NCBI RefSeq assembly: GCF_033568475.1
Contig: NC_133123.1
Location: 157,433,753 to 157,497,752, forward strand
Reading direction: 5' to 3'
Source of the DNA: Henckelia pumila
Lineage: Eukaryota > Streptophyta > Magnoliopsida > Lamiales > Gesneriaceae
Length of the DNA: 64,000 nucleotides
Under the pieces are notes generated by a model, which saw only the letters and a program-made list of their open reading frames with translations, was not told the origin of the DNA and searched no databases. Of this stretch, positions 45,301 through 58,775 are shown piece by piece (positions within the stretch are counted from its first letter, which is position 1; every line of letters starts with the position of its first letter). The position numbers and the translations under genes are program-made.

Positions 45301-45548
45301 TTCGATATTTATATTTATTTATATTTTTATATTATTTTTTTCCATTACTATTTTAATCATATATGATTTTCTCTTTCGGCCGAATGAACAAAGATTACCT
45401 AAAATAGCATGAGCTTCTTTAAAGAAACCTAAAATAGCTATGCATCACCGAAAGGGTTTATTTAGGGTTTAAGCTCAGCCCTTGAAGAACAACGGAACTC
45501 TAATATATTGCAATTCTGCCGCTAAATTTCTAGGATTCCTCAGGAAAA
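42393..45548. other. Intergenic between PKS and NRP, no gene supported
   Basis: AT-rich. A GC-richer patch at 44870-45010 (TCCCGGCAATGGCACTCCGA) resembles a phrase common in plant repeats but has no visible ends. The NRP leader must lie in the last few hundred bases, 45.0-45.55 kb. No other gene seen. Confidence 0.45.
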
Positions 45549-48500
45549 ATGGGAGTGGACAAAGGAAAGAAGCAGAAATTGGAAGAAAAAGACGATGATG
45601 GGGATCTGATTCAATCCATTGAGAAGCTCCAGGAAATTCAAGAGGAGCTCGAAAAAGTAAATCCAATTTCTCTCAGTTTTTGACAGAATGGCTGTATTAT
45701 GCTTCTGTTTTTGGTGGGTTGCCTCTAAATTAGAATTTGTTGTTTTCTTGGGTGAAATATTCAATTTTTATTGGGAGGAGTACTATATCCCTGAAGAAAT
45801 TTTTAGGGAAAAAGGTGTTTGATTTAGTGGGGGTGATTTTTTTTTTCAAAAGCATCAAACTTTAGGATTTTTCAGTCAAGTTTGTTCAGGACTCGGGAAG
45901 TGTGCTCTTGGGTTGAGTTTTGAGAATTATGGATCATGTGAAAGAGATTATGCGTTGCCTTTATCCCTTATCTTATGTATGGGACTTGGTTGCCAAGGGT
46001 AGCTAGCTGATGAAAATAATACATCAATTCGTATCCACAGAACCTACTTCACCAATTTTTGGTCTGCTCCTGTTGTTTTTACAAGGAATGAGTTTGCAAA
46101 GCTTTAACTTTGACTTATGTTTAGAATGGAAATGTGCATCGTATTGCTAATTGAATAAAACTTTGATCTTGATCTATATATTGAGTCGTCTGCATTGCAA
46201 TTTGCTGCTAGGTTAGTGGAGGTATCTAGTGCTAGGATTTGTTGGCAATTTGTTTTCTTTTTTTCTTTTTATAATTGATTAATTGTGTTACGATATTGAC
46301 TTCTTGATGAAGTATTTGTATTGGAATTTCATATCCACTTTGTCCATTACATCCTCTCATTGTGATCGAGATCCAGAGACAAGGCAGAGTTACAGGCATT
46401 AAGTAGGAAAAATAGTTTATCATCATATTTGACTTCAGGCTTTTGTCATATTGGACATGAAATAGAACCCTTATGACTATTTAGTAAGATTTGCAGACTG
46501 AGATAATCAACCATGGAGGAAAGAGAGTGCTATTCACGTTTTTCTAGCGGATTACGCTTGTAAAGAGATGGAAGATTAACTGAAATGTGGCAAGGGCAGA
46601 GCCCCCTGTCCCTGGTGTGGGGAGGCAAAATTTCCAGTCCTCAGTTTTTATAATATTTTTTGAGAGGGTAATAAAATTCAATCCGGAGCTAAAACTGAAA
46701 ATTTTTCTAGAAAACAATTTAGAAGGGTTTCTTATAACTAGGAGGTGTAGTTACCGTGGGTTGGATGTGGCTCTGCCATTGACATGTGGGTTATGTCACT
46801 TGAATTTGGCATTTTGTAACTAGACCTTTTACTGATATGCCATAGATACCATACCAGTTGTGAATATGACCTGGGAATAATTGAGAGGTAATAACTAATA
46901 ATAAAGATAAAGGAAAGTGAGGACTGGATCTTCAGTTTTCTTCGAGATGGTCTCCATATTTTCTTCATTCCTGTTTGTGTTCATCACTGCATGCATGATA
47001 AGGTGTGTATTGGGGAAAAAATTCAGTGGTGAAGTGGTTGCTCCAATGCAATAAACAACTGGAGTTTTCTTTTTCTCCTTTTTTTGGGGTCTTAACTCTG
47101 ACAGTTCACTGGATACTATTGGTTGCCTTTATAATAAAATTGATAACTTACTATTGATAGCTATTTTAGGGTCACACTATTGCGTCTCTAAGATAGCAGC
47201 ACCTTGGTGGCTAAGATTTTTTGCTCTTTTTTCTCATTCAGAACCTTGAAAGCGAATAACTAATGCTAGAACAACTTGATTATGTTCCTTCTGTTCTTCA
47301 GATCAATGAAGAAGCAAGTGACAAAGTCCTGGAGGTGGAACAGAAGTACAATGCTATACGCAAGCCCATTTATGATAAGCGAAATGAACACATTAAGTCC
47401 ATTCCTGATTTTTGGTTGACTGCGGTTAGTGACCGTCAAAACTAATTCTCTGAATGAAAAAGTGCATGCTATATTGGCAAGTACTTTTCACTGCTTGAAT
47501 ATTTGTCTCTTTGATTGACATGATCCCTCTTCCTGCAGTTTATGAGCCATCCCGCTCTTGGTGAACTTTTGACTGAGAAAGACCAGAAGGTTTCATCTTT
47601 CTCTCCGTTTCTAAAGGAAAAAATAGGAACAATTATGATTTGTTTTCTCTTTACAACCTTCACAGTTTTTTGCCCTCTATTGTAAAAAGCTGTTCCACTC
47701 GTGCGCAAGGATCTTCAAAGTCGTGATTACTACTTTAATCTGTACCCTTTATCTGCTTTGATTGGGTGGTGTCCTTTTCTTTTGCTAGGTTTTCAAGTAC
47801 TTGGGCAACCTTGAAGTAGAAGAATCCAAAGATGTGAAGTCCGGTTACTCAATAACATTTGTGAGTGTCCTTAAAAATTCTGATTGTATGCTTGTTTTTT
47901 TAAAGCTTTTGCAAGTTTTGATATGATATTTCGGTGTCCTCTCAGAATTTCGATCCCAATCCATACTTCGAAAATAGTGAGCTTACAAAGACTTTTACCT
48001 TTCTTGAGGAGGGAACGACGACAATCACTGCGACATCAATTAAATGGAAAGAAGGCATGGTAAGCTTTTTGTGCATCATGATAATTTGAAGGCAGTCAAA
48101 TTGTTGCCTGCATTTTGATTTCATTGGGTGCTCCTGGCTCTTGAAGGACATTCCTAATGGTGTTGTTGAAGAAAAGAATGGGAACAAGCGATCTCATGTT
48201 GAGGAAAGGTTGTTCCTTCTCTTTTCTTTTTTCGTTCCCCACAACTTTTTGTGTAGCATTGTAAGTTAGAGCTTGGGGGTAGGTTTCCAGCAGTTCCATA
48301 CCCATTTGAGCAGTCCTAAATTCTCTGTTGATTGACGTCTGAATTTATCAACCATATGTCTTATGTGTCCATATTTCATGTTTGTCACTAAAACCCCTGA
48401 CATTAGAGCAACATTTATAGTTTAGGATATCAGAGCTTACTGTCTTCAAACAGATTGATTTTTTTCATATACCATTTTGTGAACGCACTGAACGGATACT

Positions 48501-49885
48501 GCAGACTCCTCCTATTTGTTCCTTATTTGTTAGAAATTTCTACACCACAGTCATAAGCGTGCTTATGCGTTAAGCTAATTTGGTACAATAATGTGGGCTA
48601 GGTTTTTTGCCTTTTCACAGCGGAAAGCTCCGGCCAGCTGGCTTTTAAAAAACGCATCTTATTGACCATAAAAAAATGTATCTGATTGAAATGAGGCCAT
48701 TTTAATTTTTAGGTCCTTGTCATCAGAAATATTATTTAATTATTAACTAGTACTTTAACCGAATGGAGACCTCAGTTTATGAAATGCATATGCTTGAAAT
48801 AATTAGTAATTTGATGCTAATTTTCTTGAACACGTATTGCTCACCTAACTCTTAAAATTGTTTGCTTTGTAATCATGGAAGACACTGTAAATTTGTGAAA
48901 TATAATTTCTAAAGAGAGGTATGGACCATATTAAACTGCTTGAGGGCTGCCAGACGAGCTCCGGGGGAGATTATTATATGGTTTTTTGTTGAATAACCTG
49001 CGTTTAATTTTAGTCACATTGAACATCTTAGGTTTGTGTATTTCTGTGTTTTTGCTCACTTAATTCAGTTACGATGTGAAAATGATGCAGCTTTTTTACT
49101 TGGTTCAACGAGACTCAGCATAAAGGCAATATGGTTGAGATTCATGACGAGGTAAAATATATGCAAATCACATAATTCTTCCAATCATTATCTTGTTGAA
49201 ATGCTGAAATATATATAAATTGCATTCATGCTCTTCCTTATATTGCGAACCTTATTTTCGTAGCAGGTTGCTGAAATCATCAAGGAAGACCTGTGGCCAA
49301 ATCCCCTCACGTACTTTAACAATGTAATATTCGCTCTCATCTTTTCTCCTCCTGTGTTCAAGAGATAAAATAGAATTTTAGCGAAGTTCAATGCGAGCAC
49401 GACTTTGAATCTGAAGTTCTTTTTTATGTGTTCTTGGTTGTTGAACCATTATAAATTTCGCTATCGTAGGATGCTGACGAAGAAGAATTTGAAATGGATG
49501 AGGATGACGAAGATGATGAGGCAAGTGCGGAAAAATTATCTTCAATAGATTACGTAGACTAGTGTTATTCATGAATCATCACCACAAAAATTTCATCTCG
49601 CCTGCTTCCACGTTAGACTTCGATAGCCATCACTCTGTGTCAATGAACTCCAGACCCGCGTTTTGCTAGTAATCATATCTTAATCTTGTTTTTCGGTCGT
49701 TAGCCATGCTCATAAATGAAAATTGAAAGACAGGAATCAAAGGCTGTTGCATTTTTTAGGATTTTTATATTTAATTGACGATGACGATGTGTTATATTTT
49801 TGCTACGTCTATGCAGGAAAAGGGCAGTGATGATTCAGAAGATGACGATGGTGGCGACGAAGAAGACGACGAAGATGAAGATTGA
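45549..49885 (+). CDS. NRP1: NAP1-related protein (SET/NRP-type histone chaperone), ten exons, 255 residues
   Basis: NRPs are nuclear H2A-H2B chaperones of the NAP/SET family, acting in nucleosome assembly, root growth and genome stability. Exons: 45549-45656, 47302-47424, 47539-47589, 47789-47860, 47946-48059, 48147-48208, 49091-49151, 49267-49323, 49470-49520 and 49817-49885. All junction phases agree. The order is as in the family: N-terminal dimerisation helix ([20 protein letters not shown] to [20 protein letters not shown]), NAP earmuff fold ([33 protein letters not shown], then [13 protein letters not shown]), [17 protein letters not shown], and an acidic tail of Asp/Glu runs. Length matches the roughly 256-residue Arabidopsis NRPs. 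Intron 9 uses a GC donor (GAG/GCAAGT). Exon 8 has a TAGCAG tandem acceptor that could add one Gln. Paralogue number (1 or 2) is not resolved. Confidence 0.94.
46591..46781. repeat. MITE-like inverted-repeat element in NRP intron 1
   Basis: The ends CAAGGGCAGAGCC and GGCTCTGCCATTG are inverted copies with one mismatch. A 6-bp ATGTGG occurs at or near both flanks. No coding capacity. The superfamily is uncertain. Confidence 0.4.
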
Positions 49886-50162
49886 GACAATCAAACAAGT
49901 ATAAAAGTGCTTTAACATTATCTACTTCATTCCTGATCCTTTTGTTTCTGTTTAGTTGTCTCATTTTATTTTTTCCCCTCGAGTTTTTTTTTTTAAATAG
50001 CAGGCTAAGGCCGAATTATGACTATATTTGAATTTCACTCAACGTTTCCTGAAAACATTAGAAATATAATTCACTTTTTAATGTAAAGCTGATTTTGATT
50101 CATGATTGAAATGAAAAGAAATTAAAATTTTGTAATGCAAAACTCATTGTATTTTTAATAAA
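49886..50162. other. NRP 3' flank
   Basis: Contains the 3' untranslated region. No separate feature is visible before the Helitron end. Confidence 0.4.
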
Positions 50163-51860
50163 TTAGTATTTTGCCTGTGCAATACACCTCATATTATTTT
50201 ATATAATTAACGATTATAATTAGTGATCAAGAACATTTGAATAGGTAATTAAAGTACAAATAAACCCGTGCGATACACCTTATATTATTTTATATAATTA
50301 ACGATTAGAATTAGTGATCAAGAACATTTGAATAGCTAATTAAAGTACAAATAAACTAAATGTATCGTACAATTAGAAAACAAAAAAATATTATACAAAT
50401 TTTGAAAAGCTTCCTTAAATACAACATTTGTCGTTGAATATTTTTGGTTGTTATCACTGGTATATGTCGAGATTTTTAAACCATTTTGGACCATTGGGAA
50501 TTGAGATTCGTAACTCTAGATACAGTGGCATACAACTAACCATGACTAAAAATGGAGTTTTTCAAAAGAAATTCTACATGGGACAATGATTAACCCTAAC
50601 TTTTGTTGATTGTCATTATGTATGATATAATTAAAGGATATTGTTTTCGTTGCAATTTAAAAGGAAGCCTTGGATCAAAAGGTGTTAATGACATTTTTGG
50701 AATAAACACTTTATGACTTGCGTTACTTCCAGCAAGAATTTGTACTCTCAAAAATATGATTTTCGAGCCTCGTCACAATCACTCTAGTGTCATTGCATAA
50801 TCATGGATTTGATGTATGTTCCACAACAACATGACTGGAGTTGCAACGTTCAAGTTTAACTCGTGATTCGGTACTCGAAAACATTTTATGCCATTTAAGA
50901 ATTCAGAGTACACACATCATGCAGAGGTCAACATTACTATCCAAGTGACACGTCGTATCAGAACTCAAACACAACCTTCCATCAGAATGTTTAAAGATAT
51001 CATGTATTCATTTACAAACTGAACGACATCAAGAGTCGGTGCCAAAATAGCCCCTTGTTGAAAGTGCAGTATCGCTGATAGTGTTGCCCAAAGATGGATG
51101 CGTACCCTCCACAATCGTTGCATAGGATCATTGTCATCTTTCAGCAAAAGTGCATCAGGAATATCGATGGTCGCATAGCCGTCATTTGGTTCTCCAATTT
51201 TTCTATCTCCTACATCCGCAATCCAATCCGAAAATTGCTTTATTTTAGTGCATTCTTCATCATAACCTAAATTATGTAGTCGCATGTTTTTTTGTCAATC
51301 TAAAAAATGTGCAATCTCCCATATATATGAAGAATTGATAGTGGCAAATATCTTGTCTATTGTCTTTTGGAATTATGGGCAGTATTTGACGAAAATCGTC
51401 ACCGAAAACAATGTTTTGCCTAAAAAAAGACAAACGAAGGCTTGAAGGATTAACACATCTCATTACATCATTCATGTAGATTCAAAACAAAACTTATGCA
51501 TTATTGGAGCCTCATCACAAATGATAATTTAAGATTTTACAATGAGTTCAGCAAGCGGATTCCCTTGTTTGATATTGCATGTTGATTTCTCGTTAGGATT
51601 AAATGAAATTGCAAAACGAGAATGAGCCATTCTACCACCATGTAGTAGAAGAGATGTTATACCACTGGATGCCATATTCAAAATAATTTCTCCCTTCGAT
51701 CTCAACAATGCTTACATAATCTTTCAAATAAATTTTTTTCTGGTACCTCCATATCCATATACAAAGAAGACTCATCCCTTATTTGAATCAACCGTATTAA
51801 TTATATATCATATACATAACGTTGCTCGGAGTTCAAATTATTAAGGAGATTATAATGTTT
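50163..51860 (-). pseudogene. Helitron helicase remnant with Helitron 3' end
   Basis: Helitrons move by a rolling-circle Rep/helicase. The minus strand carries PIF1-like helicase sequence from about 51840 to 50390: LNSEQRYVYD, a degenerate Walker A (GYGGTRKKF in place of GGTGKT), SKGEIILNMASSGITSLLL, STCNIKQGNPLAELI, CDEAP (Walker B), VFGDDFRQILPIIPK, ATIDIPDALLL, AILAPT and, near the end, TTNVVFKEAFQN. Several stops and shifts interrupt it, so it is dead. On the minus strand the left end reads GTGTATTGCACAGG, then CAAAATACTAA before T, a plausible 3' terminus (CTAA, insertion before T) at 50163. The Rep part is missing; the Tat-type gypsy element begins just beyond. Confidence 0.8.
50179..50360. 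repeat. 91-bp tandem duplication near the Helitron 3' end
   Basis: A unit starting GCAATACACCTCATATTATT is repeated at 50270 (GCGATACACCTTATATTATT) with few differences, sharing GTGATCAAGAACATTTGAAT. The duplication includes the proposed terminal hairpin, so the Helitron may carry two ends. Confidence 0.8.
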
Positions 51861-51946
51861 TTGTAACGCCCAAATTTTAGAATGACCGAACTCGACCGCA
51901 TGAGAAATATTTATGTGATTTTAAATTTTATCTGATTTTACATATC

Positions 51947-52633
51947 TGATGTCCCTAAAAAATATACGGGTCTAACCCGACCCGAGCCCAATAATCCATA
52001 TTTTTGGAAATGCACTTTGAGGCACATTTAGTCTTATTTTATGAGAAACCCAGTCTGAAATGGCCCTATTAGGGAATAAGATCGTAATCATGAATACATG
52101 GGCTTGAGCCCTAACTAGGTATGGTTAGAGCCCGACCCGAGCCCAGGAAGGGCCCAATATCTGGAACTTTCCACTACTCTCGGACACATGAAGATCATCA
52201 ACAGATAAGGACAATATCTTATGAATACAAGATTTGATATTATCTTTAAATTGATATTAGAATCCTACTTGGTCAGGGCTCTTACCCGAGTAGAGTCCTA
52301 CTCTAACACATGTTCTACCTTGACAAGGTAACCTACCCCTCCAAGCCCCTATAAATACAGGTATGGTTCATGGTTTATTCATTCATATCTTCTATTCACT
52401 TCTTGTTCACACACTCACGCACGCATATTCTTTTGTTCTTACTTTTTGTCAAGCTCTTTCACTTTCGAGCACTAACTTAGGAGTCAGAGGGGTCACGCCG
52501 AAAACACCTTCGGCGCCCCCTAACTCAGATTTTGTCTGTGCAGTACACGTGAAGCCCGACCCAACCCAGTTTGTGGAGGATTTGGAGATCCGCTCTACCA
52601 GACCGAACCCGGAGGAAAAAATCGACATCATCA
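51947..52633 (+). repeat. 5' LTR of the Tat-like element
   Basis: Runs TGATGTCCC to ACATCATCA. A TATA box, TATAAATA, lies at 52350-52357. The adjoining 52636-52651 reads TGGCGCCGTCTATGGG, the primer site type seen in this lineage. Confidence 0.92.
52350..52357 (+). promoter_or_regulatory. TATA box in the Tat-like 5' LTR
   Basis: TATAAATA in a GC-richer context (CCAAGCCCC before it, CAGG after it). The same box is at 61611-61618 in the other LTR. Confidence 0.6.
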
Positions 52634-55600
52634 ATTGGCGCCGTCTATGGGAATTTGAAGAAACAGAGTTAAGATGGTTGGCACGAATGGAGTAGACGCA
52701 CAGATGGAACAAATGGTTGCGGCCGCTGTCGAAAAGGCTATGGCTGCAAGGGCTGCCAATCTCCCTCCCCCACCACCAGATTAGAACGCGCAATTAGAGG
52801 AGATCGGGAAATTGAAAGAAGAGATGGAGCTCTTGAAGAAGAAACAGTCAGGATATCTAGCCATGCCAGTTCGGAATATTCCTTTCTCTGCTGAAATATT
52901 GGAGTCCGAACTTCCCAAAAACTTTAAATTTCCACATGTTGGGGAATATAATGGGAAAGGGGACCCGGAAGAGCACCTGTCCCGTTTTGAGAATGCTGCG
53001 TTATTGCATAAGTATTCTGACCCGATCAAGTGTCGGGTCTTCCTCAATACTTTGATAGGACCAGCACAACAATGGTTCAACCTACTACGTCCAGGAGATA
53101 TCACGGAATTCAAAGATTTCAGCAGAGCCTTTCTACACCATTTTGCTAGTAGCAAGAAGCACCCCACAACCACTCTCAGTCTTTTTGCTATCAAACAGCA
53201 AGGTCAAGAAGATTTGCGAATATATATTCGTCGATTTAGTGCCTTGGCCCTTGAAGTACCTACTGCCACTACTGATCTGCTCATCAGTGCGTTTACCCAA
53301 GGACTTACTACAGGGGATTTTCTTAAATCTCTGATCAAAAAACCACCGTCTACCTACGATGAACTGCTTGCTCGGGCCGAGAAATATGTGAATCTAGAGG
53401 AGGTGCAAGTTTCCCATTTGAATAGTGGGATGGACAGGTCACCAAGTCCGAAGAACACCAGGATCCCTAACATACCTCAGAGGATGGGACCATCTCCCCA
53501 ACCCGAACTCCTGGGACAATTCACCTCTTTCACCCCGCTAAGTATGGGTAGGATTCAGGCCATGCGAATATGTGAAAAAAAGAGACTTCTACAGAGGCCT
53601 CCGTGGAGTGAGCAGGGGCCTCGCAGGCCGAAATCTGATAAGTATTGTGATTTTCACAATGAGTACGGGCACAATACTAATGATTGTCGTCAACTGGAGC
53701 AAGAGATTGAGAGGATAATTCAATAGGAGCCAGGGATGAAGGATAGGTTGGCAAGACAAAAAGGAGGATATCCCTCAAATAAAAGGAGTCGAGAAGGCCC
53801 CGATCAGTATGCACCAAGACCCCAACCTGGGCCGCCACAGGGAAATTTCCAGCGTCCGAATCAAAATCAACCTGGGAATAATCAAGGACCACCCCCTCCC
53901 GCGAAAGGTATCATCAACATGATATCTGGTGGACCGACTGATGGAGATTCCAATAGGCAAGGAAGACAAGCAGTCGGAAATTGAGCAACATGAAAATAGC
54001 CGACCAGGTGGTTAGGACAGGCCCGACCCTTTCCTTTGGCCCAGATGATCTTAAAGGCTTGTCAGATACTACTCATAATGACGCACTGGTTATTCGAGCT
54101 CTGATCGCTAATTATGATGTGGCCCATATTTTTGTTGATTCGGGAAGCTCGGTCAATGTGCTATTCCAAGAAACCATAAATCAGATGGATTTAGGGGAGT
54201 ATAAGGTAGAACCAGTGGTGACGTCGTTGTTCGGGTTCACCGGCCATGCCATCCGACCTACTGGATTGATCAATTTACCGCTTACTTTGGGAAAGGACCA
54301 TACTAGTAAAACACGGATTGTCAGCTTTATTATCGTGGATGCACCCTCCGCATACAATGTTATCTTGGGAAGACCGGCCATGACTATCTTCATGGCCGTA
54401 GCATCAGCATTATATCAAAAGTTCAAATTTCCTGTGGGTAATGAAATTGGCGAGGTTCAAGGAGATCAGAAGATTTCTCAAAAGTGCTACATAGGAGAGG
54501 TACGGATAGAACAAAAAGCAGTCAAAATTAATCATGATGACCAACCCGGGCCTATAGGTCGGGAACAAATAAATTTATTGGAAGATGATACCCCTCCTAC
54601 TACCGAAGAAGAGTGCGAAGAAATTTTGATTTGCCCTCCGACCGGGTCGGTCAAGATTGCTCGGACGCTAGAAGCCCCTCTTAAAGAGCAGTTAATACAG
54701 TGTCTGATGGAGAACAAAGACGCCTTCGCATGGTCCGTATCTGATCTCTTGGGAGTACGGAGAGAAGTAATGGAGCATAAGCTAAATTTTATACGGGACT
54801 ATCACCCTATTATTCAGAAAAAACGACACTTTGGGCCCGAAAAAGACGCTGTGATTTAGGGGCAAGTTGAGGAACTTTTGAAGGCTGGACACATTCAAGA
54901 AGTATACTTCCCGACCTGGTTATCAAATGTGGTCCTGGTACCCAAGTCCTCAGGTAAATGGCGCATGTGTGTAGACTTTCGAGATCTGAACAAGGCCTGC
55001 CCAAAGGATTGCTATCCCTTGCCCCGAATAGATCAGCTGGTGGATTCTACATCTGGGCATGAGTTGTTATGCTTCCTGGACGCCTATCAGGGATATCATC
55101 AAATTCCCCTAGCCAAGGAAGATCAGAATAAAGTAAGTTTTATCACCTCCACAGGAACTTATTGCTATGTGGTTATGCCCTTTGGACTCAAAAATGTTGG
55201 GGCCACTTATCAAAGATTAATAGACAAGGTGTTCAAACAACAGATAGGCAAAAATATTGAGGTGTATGTGGATGACATTCTGGTCAAGACTCGAACAGCT
55301 AAACAATTCATTACCAACCTGACTCAGACATTCCAGACACTACGCGAATATCGACTAATGTTAAACCCGAGCAAGTGCACATTCGGGGTTCAGACCGGGA
55401 AGTTTCTAGGGTTCATGGTCACAAGGAGAGGAATTGAAGCTAATCCGAAAAAAGTTCAAGCCATTATCTCTATGACATCGCTTAAGAATATTCACGAAGT
55501 ACAAAGGTTATCAGGAAGGATTGCCGCATTGGCTCGGTTCATCTCAAGATCGGCGGATAAAAGTTTTCTTTTCTTCAAAGCACTCAGAAAAACTAAAAAC

Positions 55601-57967
55601 TTTGAGTGGGATGAACAAAGCGAAAAATCTTTTCAGGAGTTGAAAACATATCTAAAATAGCTACCGGTGTTGAACAAACCGGTACAGGGAGAAGAGCTCT
55701 TTGTGTATCTAGCGGTCACACCCCGTGCTGCTAGCTCGGTCCTGGTCCAGAAGGAGGGGGTGGCTCATCTACCCGTCTACTTTGTCAGTCACGCCTTGAA
55801 AGGAGCGGATCTTAACTACATGACATAGGAAAAGTTAGCTCTGGCCCTAGTCATTACAACCAGAAAGTTAAGGCCCTATTTCTTGTCACATCCGATCACT
55901 GTTCTTACCAACAGCGCCTTAGGAAAAATCGCGGCCAACCCAGATTCATCCGGAAGATTGATCAAGTGGATTATATAGTTAAGTGAGTATGACATAAAGT
56001 TTGAGCCCCGTAATGCCATCAAAGCTCAAGCCCTAGCTGATTTCTTGGCAGAGACTGTTCAGTTAGAACAAAAAGACCATTGGAAGATATTTGTAGATGG
56101 ATCATCTTGTCAAACAGGAAGCGGGGTTGGGATTGTGATAATATCACCTTGGGGCGAGGAAACCAACATCTCAATAAGGTTGGATTTCCGAGCATCTAAT
56201 AATGAAGCAGAATATGAAGCCCTATTGCTCGGGCTAAAGGTTGCTCGGAATCTGGGTGTATCCCGAGCTACCCTTTATTCAGATTCACAATTGGTCATAC
56301 AACAGAGCAAGGGGAAGTTTGAAACCAAGAGTGAAAATATGATAAAATATGCTCAAGCATTAGACAAAGCCAAGGAAGATTTTACCGAGCTCACTATGGA
56401 GTTGATCCCGAGGACTGAAAACACAAAAACCGATCACTTGGCCCATCTGACAAGTTCAGTAGGGGAACCATCGGACCCCGAGATGAAGGGAAAAGAAATG
56501 ATATCTCAACTTGAAAGTCTAGATGACATAATAGCGGATGTATTGGAAGGAGATTGGAGGTATGACATACACAAATACCTAACCAAGAATGAGCTTCCGA
56601 ATGATAACAAGAAGGCTCGGGAAATTAAGAGAAGAGCCTTACGTTTTGTGATGGTTGATAAAATACTTTTCAAGAGGTCATTCTCCCAACCTCTTCTCAA
56701 GTGTCTTGGCCCGGACGAGGCTAATTATGTCTTACGAGAGATACATGAAGGTTGTTGTGGCAATCACTTGAGAAGTATAGCTTTAGCTAGGAAGGCTTTG
56801 CTGGCCGGGTTTTTCTGGCCCACCATGAAGAAGGACGCATCTGCCCTGGTCAACTCATGCTACAATTGCCAAAGGCATGCTAATTTACAGTGGAGTCCCG
56901 CGGAGTTTATGAAGGCAGTGGTAGCCGCCTTTCCTTTCGATCAGTGGGGGATGGATATTGTTGGGCCATTCCCAATCAGTATGGGTCAGAGAAAATTTTT
57001 GTTGGTGACAGTTGATTATTTTTCAAAGTGGGTCGAGGCCGAGCCCTTGGCCAAAATCACAGAAAAAGAAGTCTTGAATTTCTTATGGAAAAATATTGTT
57101 TGCCGGTTCGGGATACCTCGCAGACTCATATCGGACTATGGAAGACAGTTTTGCGGCTCCAAGGTCCAAGATTGGTGTAAACAGATGAAAATTGAACAAA
57201 TTTTTACATCTGTTGCTTACACCCAAGAGAATGGACAAGTAGAGGTTACTAACAGAACTATTGTGCAAACACTCAAGACCAGGTTAGATTCAGCTAAGGG
57301 AAAATGGGTGGATGAACTTCCATCCGTATTATGGTCTTATCGAACTACAACAAGGTCCGGGACGAATGAGACACCGTATAATATGGTGTACGGGACTGAG
57401 GCAGTCCTTCTTGCCAAGATTGGACAAGAAAGTGCTCGAATAATCGCCTATGGCCTTGACAACAATGAGCTAAGGGCAATGGACCTGGACCTAGTTGAAG
57501 AAAGTCGAGATAGAGCAGCAGTTCGGTTGGCAGCTTATCGCAAAAGAATGACCCGAGCCTATAATAAATGGGTCTACCCTCGGGCCTTCCAAGAAGGGGA
57601 CTTGGTTATGAGGAAAATTCAACACCATAGAGAGAGAGGGAAGCTGGATGCAAAGTATGAAGGACCCTTTAAGGTGATAGGAAAGGCAGGAGTGGCCGCT
57701 TATTATTTGGAAGATGCACGTGGAAAACAAGGAAAACGGCCATGGAACGCTCAACACTTGAAAAAATATTACTCTTAGGGGCCCGATCAGACCTGTTGCA
57801 TCACCAGGTCTCATGGGGGTAAATGGTTGTGATTTATTTTATTATTTTTGGGTTTTTTAAATTTGATAGTAGTAGTAGTTAGATTTTTTTGTTATTTCTT
57901 TTCTTTTTAAGATATGTTTTTTGGGAAATTATTAATGAAAAAACGACATATTTTTGTCAAACATCAC

Positions 57968-58336
57968 AAATTAAAGCCCGACCAGCTCGGCACTTACTAC
58001 GCCATTCGTGGTCAAAATTAAAGTCCGACCAGCTCGGCACTCACCACGCCATTCGTGGTCAAATTAAAGCCCGATCAGCTCGGCACTCACCACGCCATTC
58101 GTGGTCAAATTAAAGCCCGATCAGCTCGGCACTCACCACGCCATTCGTGGTCAAATTAAAGCCCAACCAGCTCGGCACTCACCACACCATTCGTGGTCAA
58201 ATTAAAGCCCGACCAGCTCGACACTCACCACCCCATTCGTGGTCAAATTAAAGCCCGACCAGCTCGGCACTCACCACGCCATACGTGGTTAAATTAAAGT
58301 CCGACCAGCTCGGCACTTACCACGTATTTTGTAATC
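57968..58336 (+). repeat. Eight tandem copies of a hairpin-forming unit of about 46 bp
   Basis: Each unit reads roughly AAATTAAAGCCCGACCAGCT then CGGCACTCACCACGCCATTCG and TGGTC. The ACCACG-CCATT-CGTGGT part is a perfect 6-bp stem with a 5-base loop in most copies. The units drift by a few substitutions; the last is the most diverged. They sit between integrase and the antisense block of the Tat-like element. Confidence 0.88.
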
Positions 58337-58775
58337 AAATTAAAACTCAATAATTATCATAGATTTTCAGCTCGGGAATCACTTTTATACTTTGAAAAAA
58401 TTTTCCATAATACCAGGTCGGGCAACAATATTATACTTAGTAAAATTTTATTAAGTTTCCAGATCGGGAATAAATCTTATACTTAGTTCCAACTCAGGAA
58501 TTCATTTCATACTTACCAATTATTTAAATATCTGCGAGGGAACTTATTTCATAATTAGTTGAGCATTTACCAAAGTCTCAAATTGGGGAATTAATCTAAC
58601 CAAGAACTCATTCTTTTCTGGAGATTGGGAATTAATGAACCGATCTAAGTCTAAGTTTGTTTGGCAAAACAGAGTACATGGCCCGGGGTGGGCAAGAAAG
58701 AAAATACCACACAGGGTCTGAATATAATGTTGTCAAACATTGTTTTCAAAAAGCAAAAAGGAAAACTAAGGGGCA

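Noticed and set aside
52363-52695. Protein gene at the LTR (repeated near 61624-61965)
   Set aside because: The frame lies within the Tat-like LTR and leader and recurs in the other LTR; it is LTR sequence, not a gene.
57968-58336. CRISPR array
   Set aside because: The units are back-to-back with no unique spacers, drift in sequence, and lie in the tail of a plant retrotransposon.
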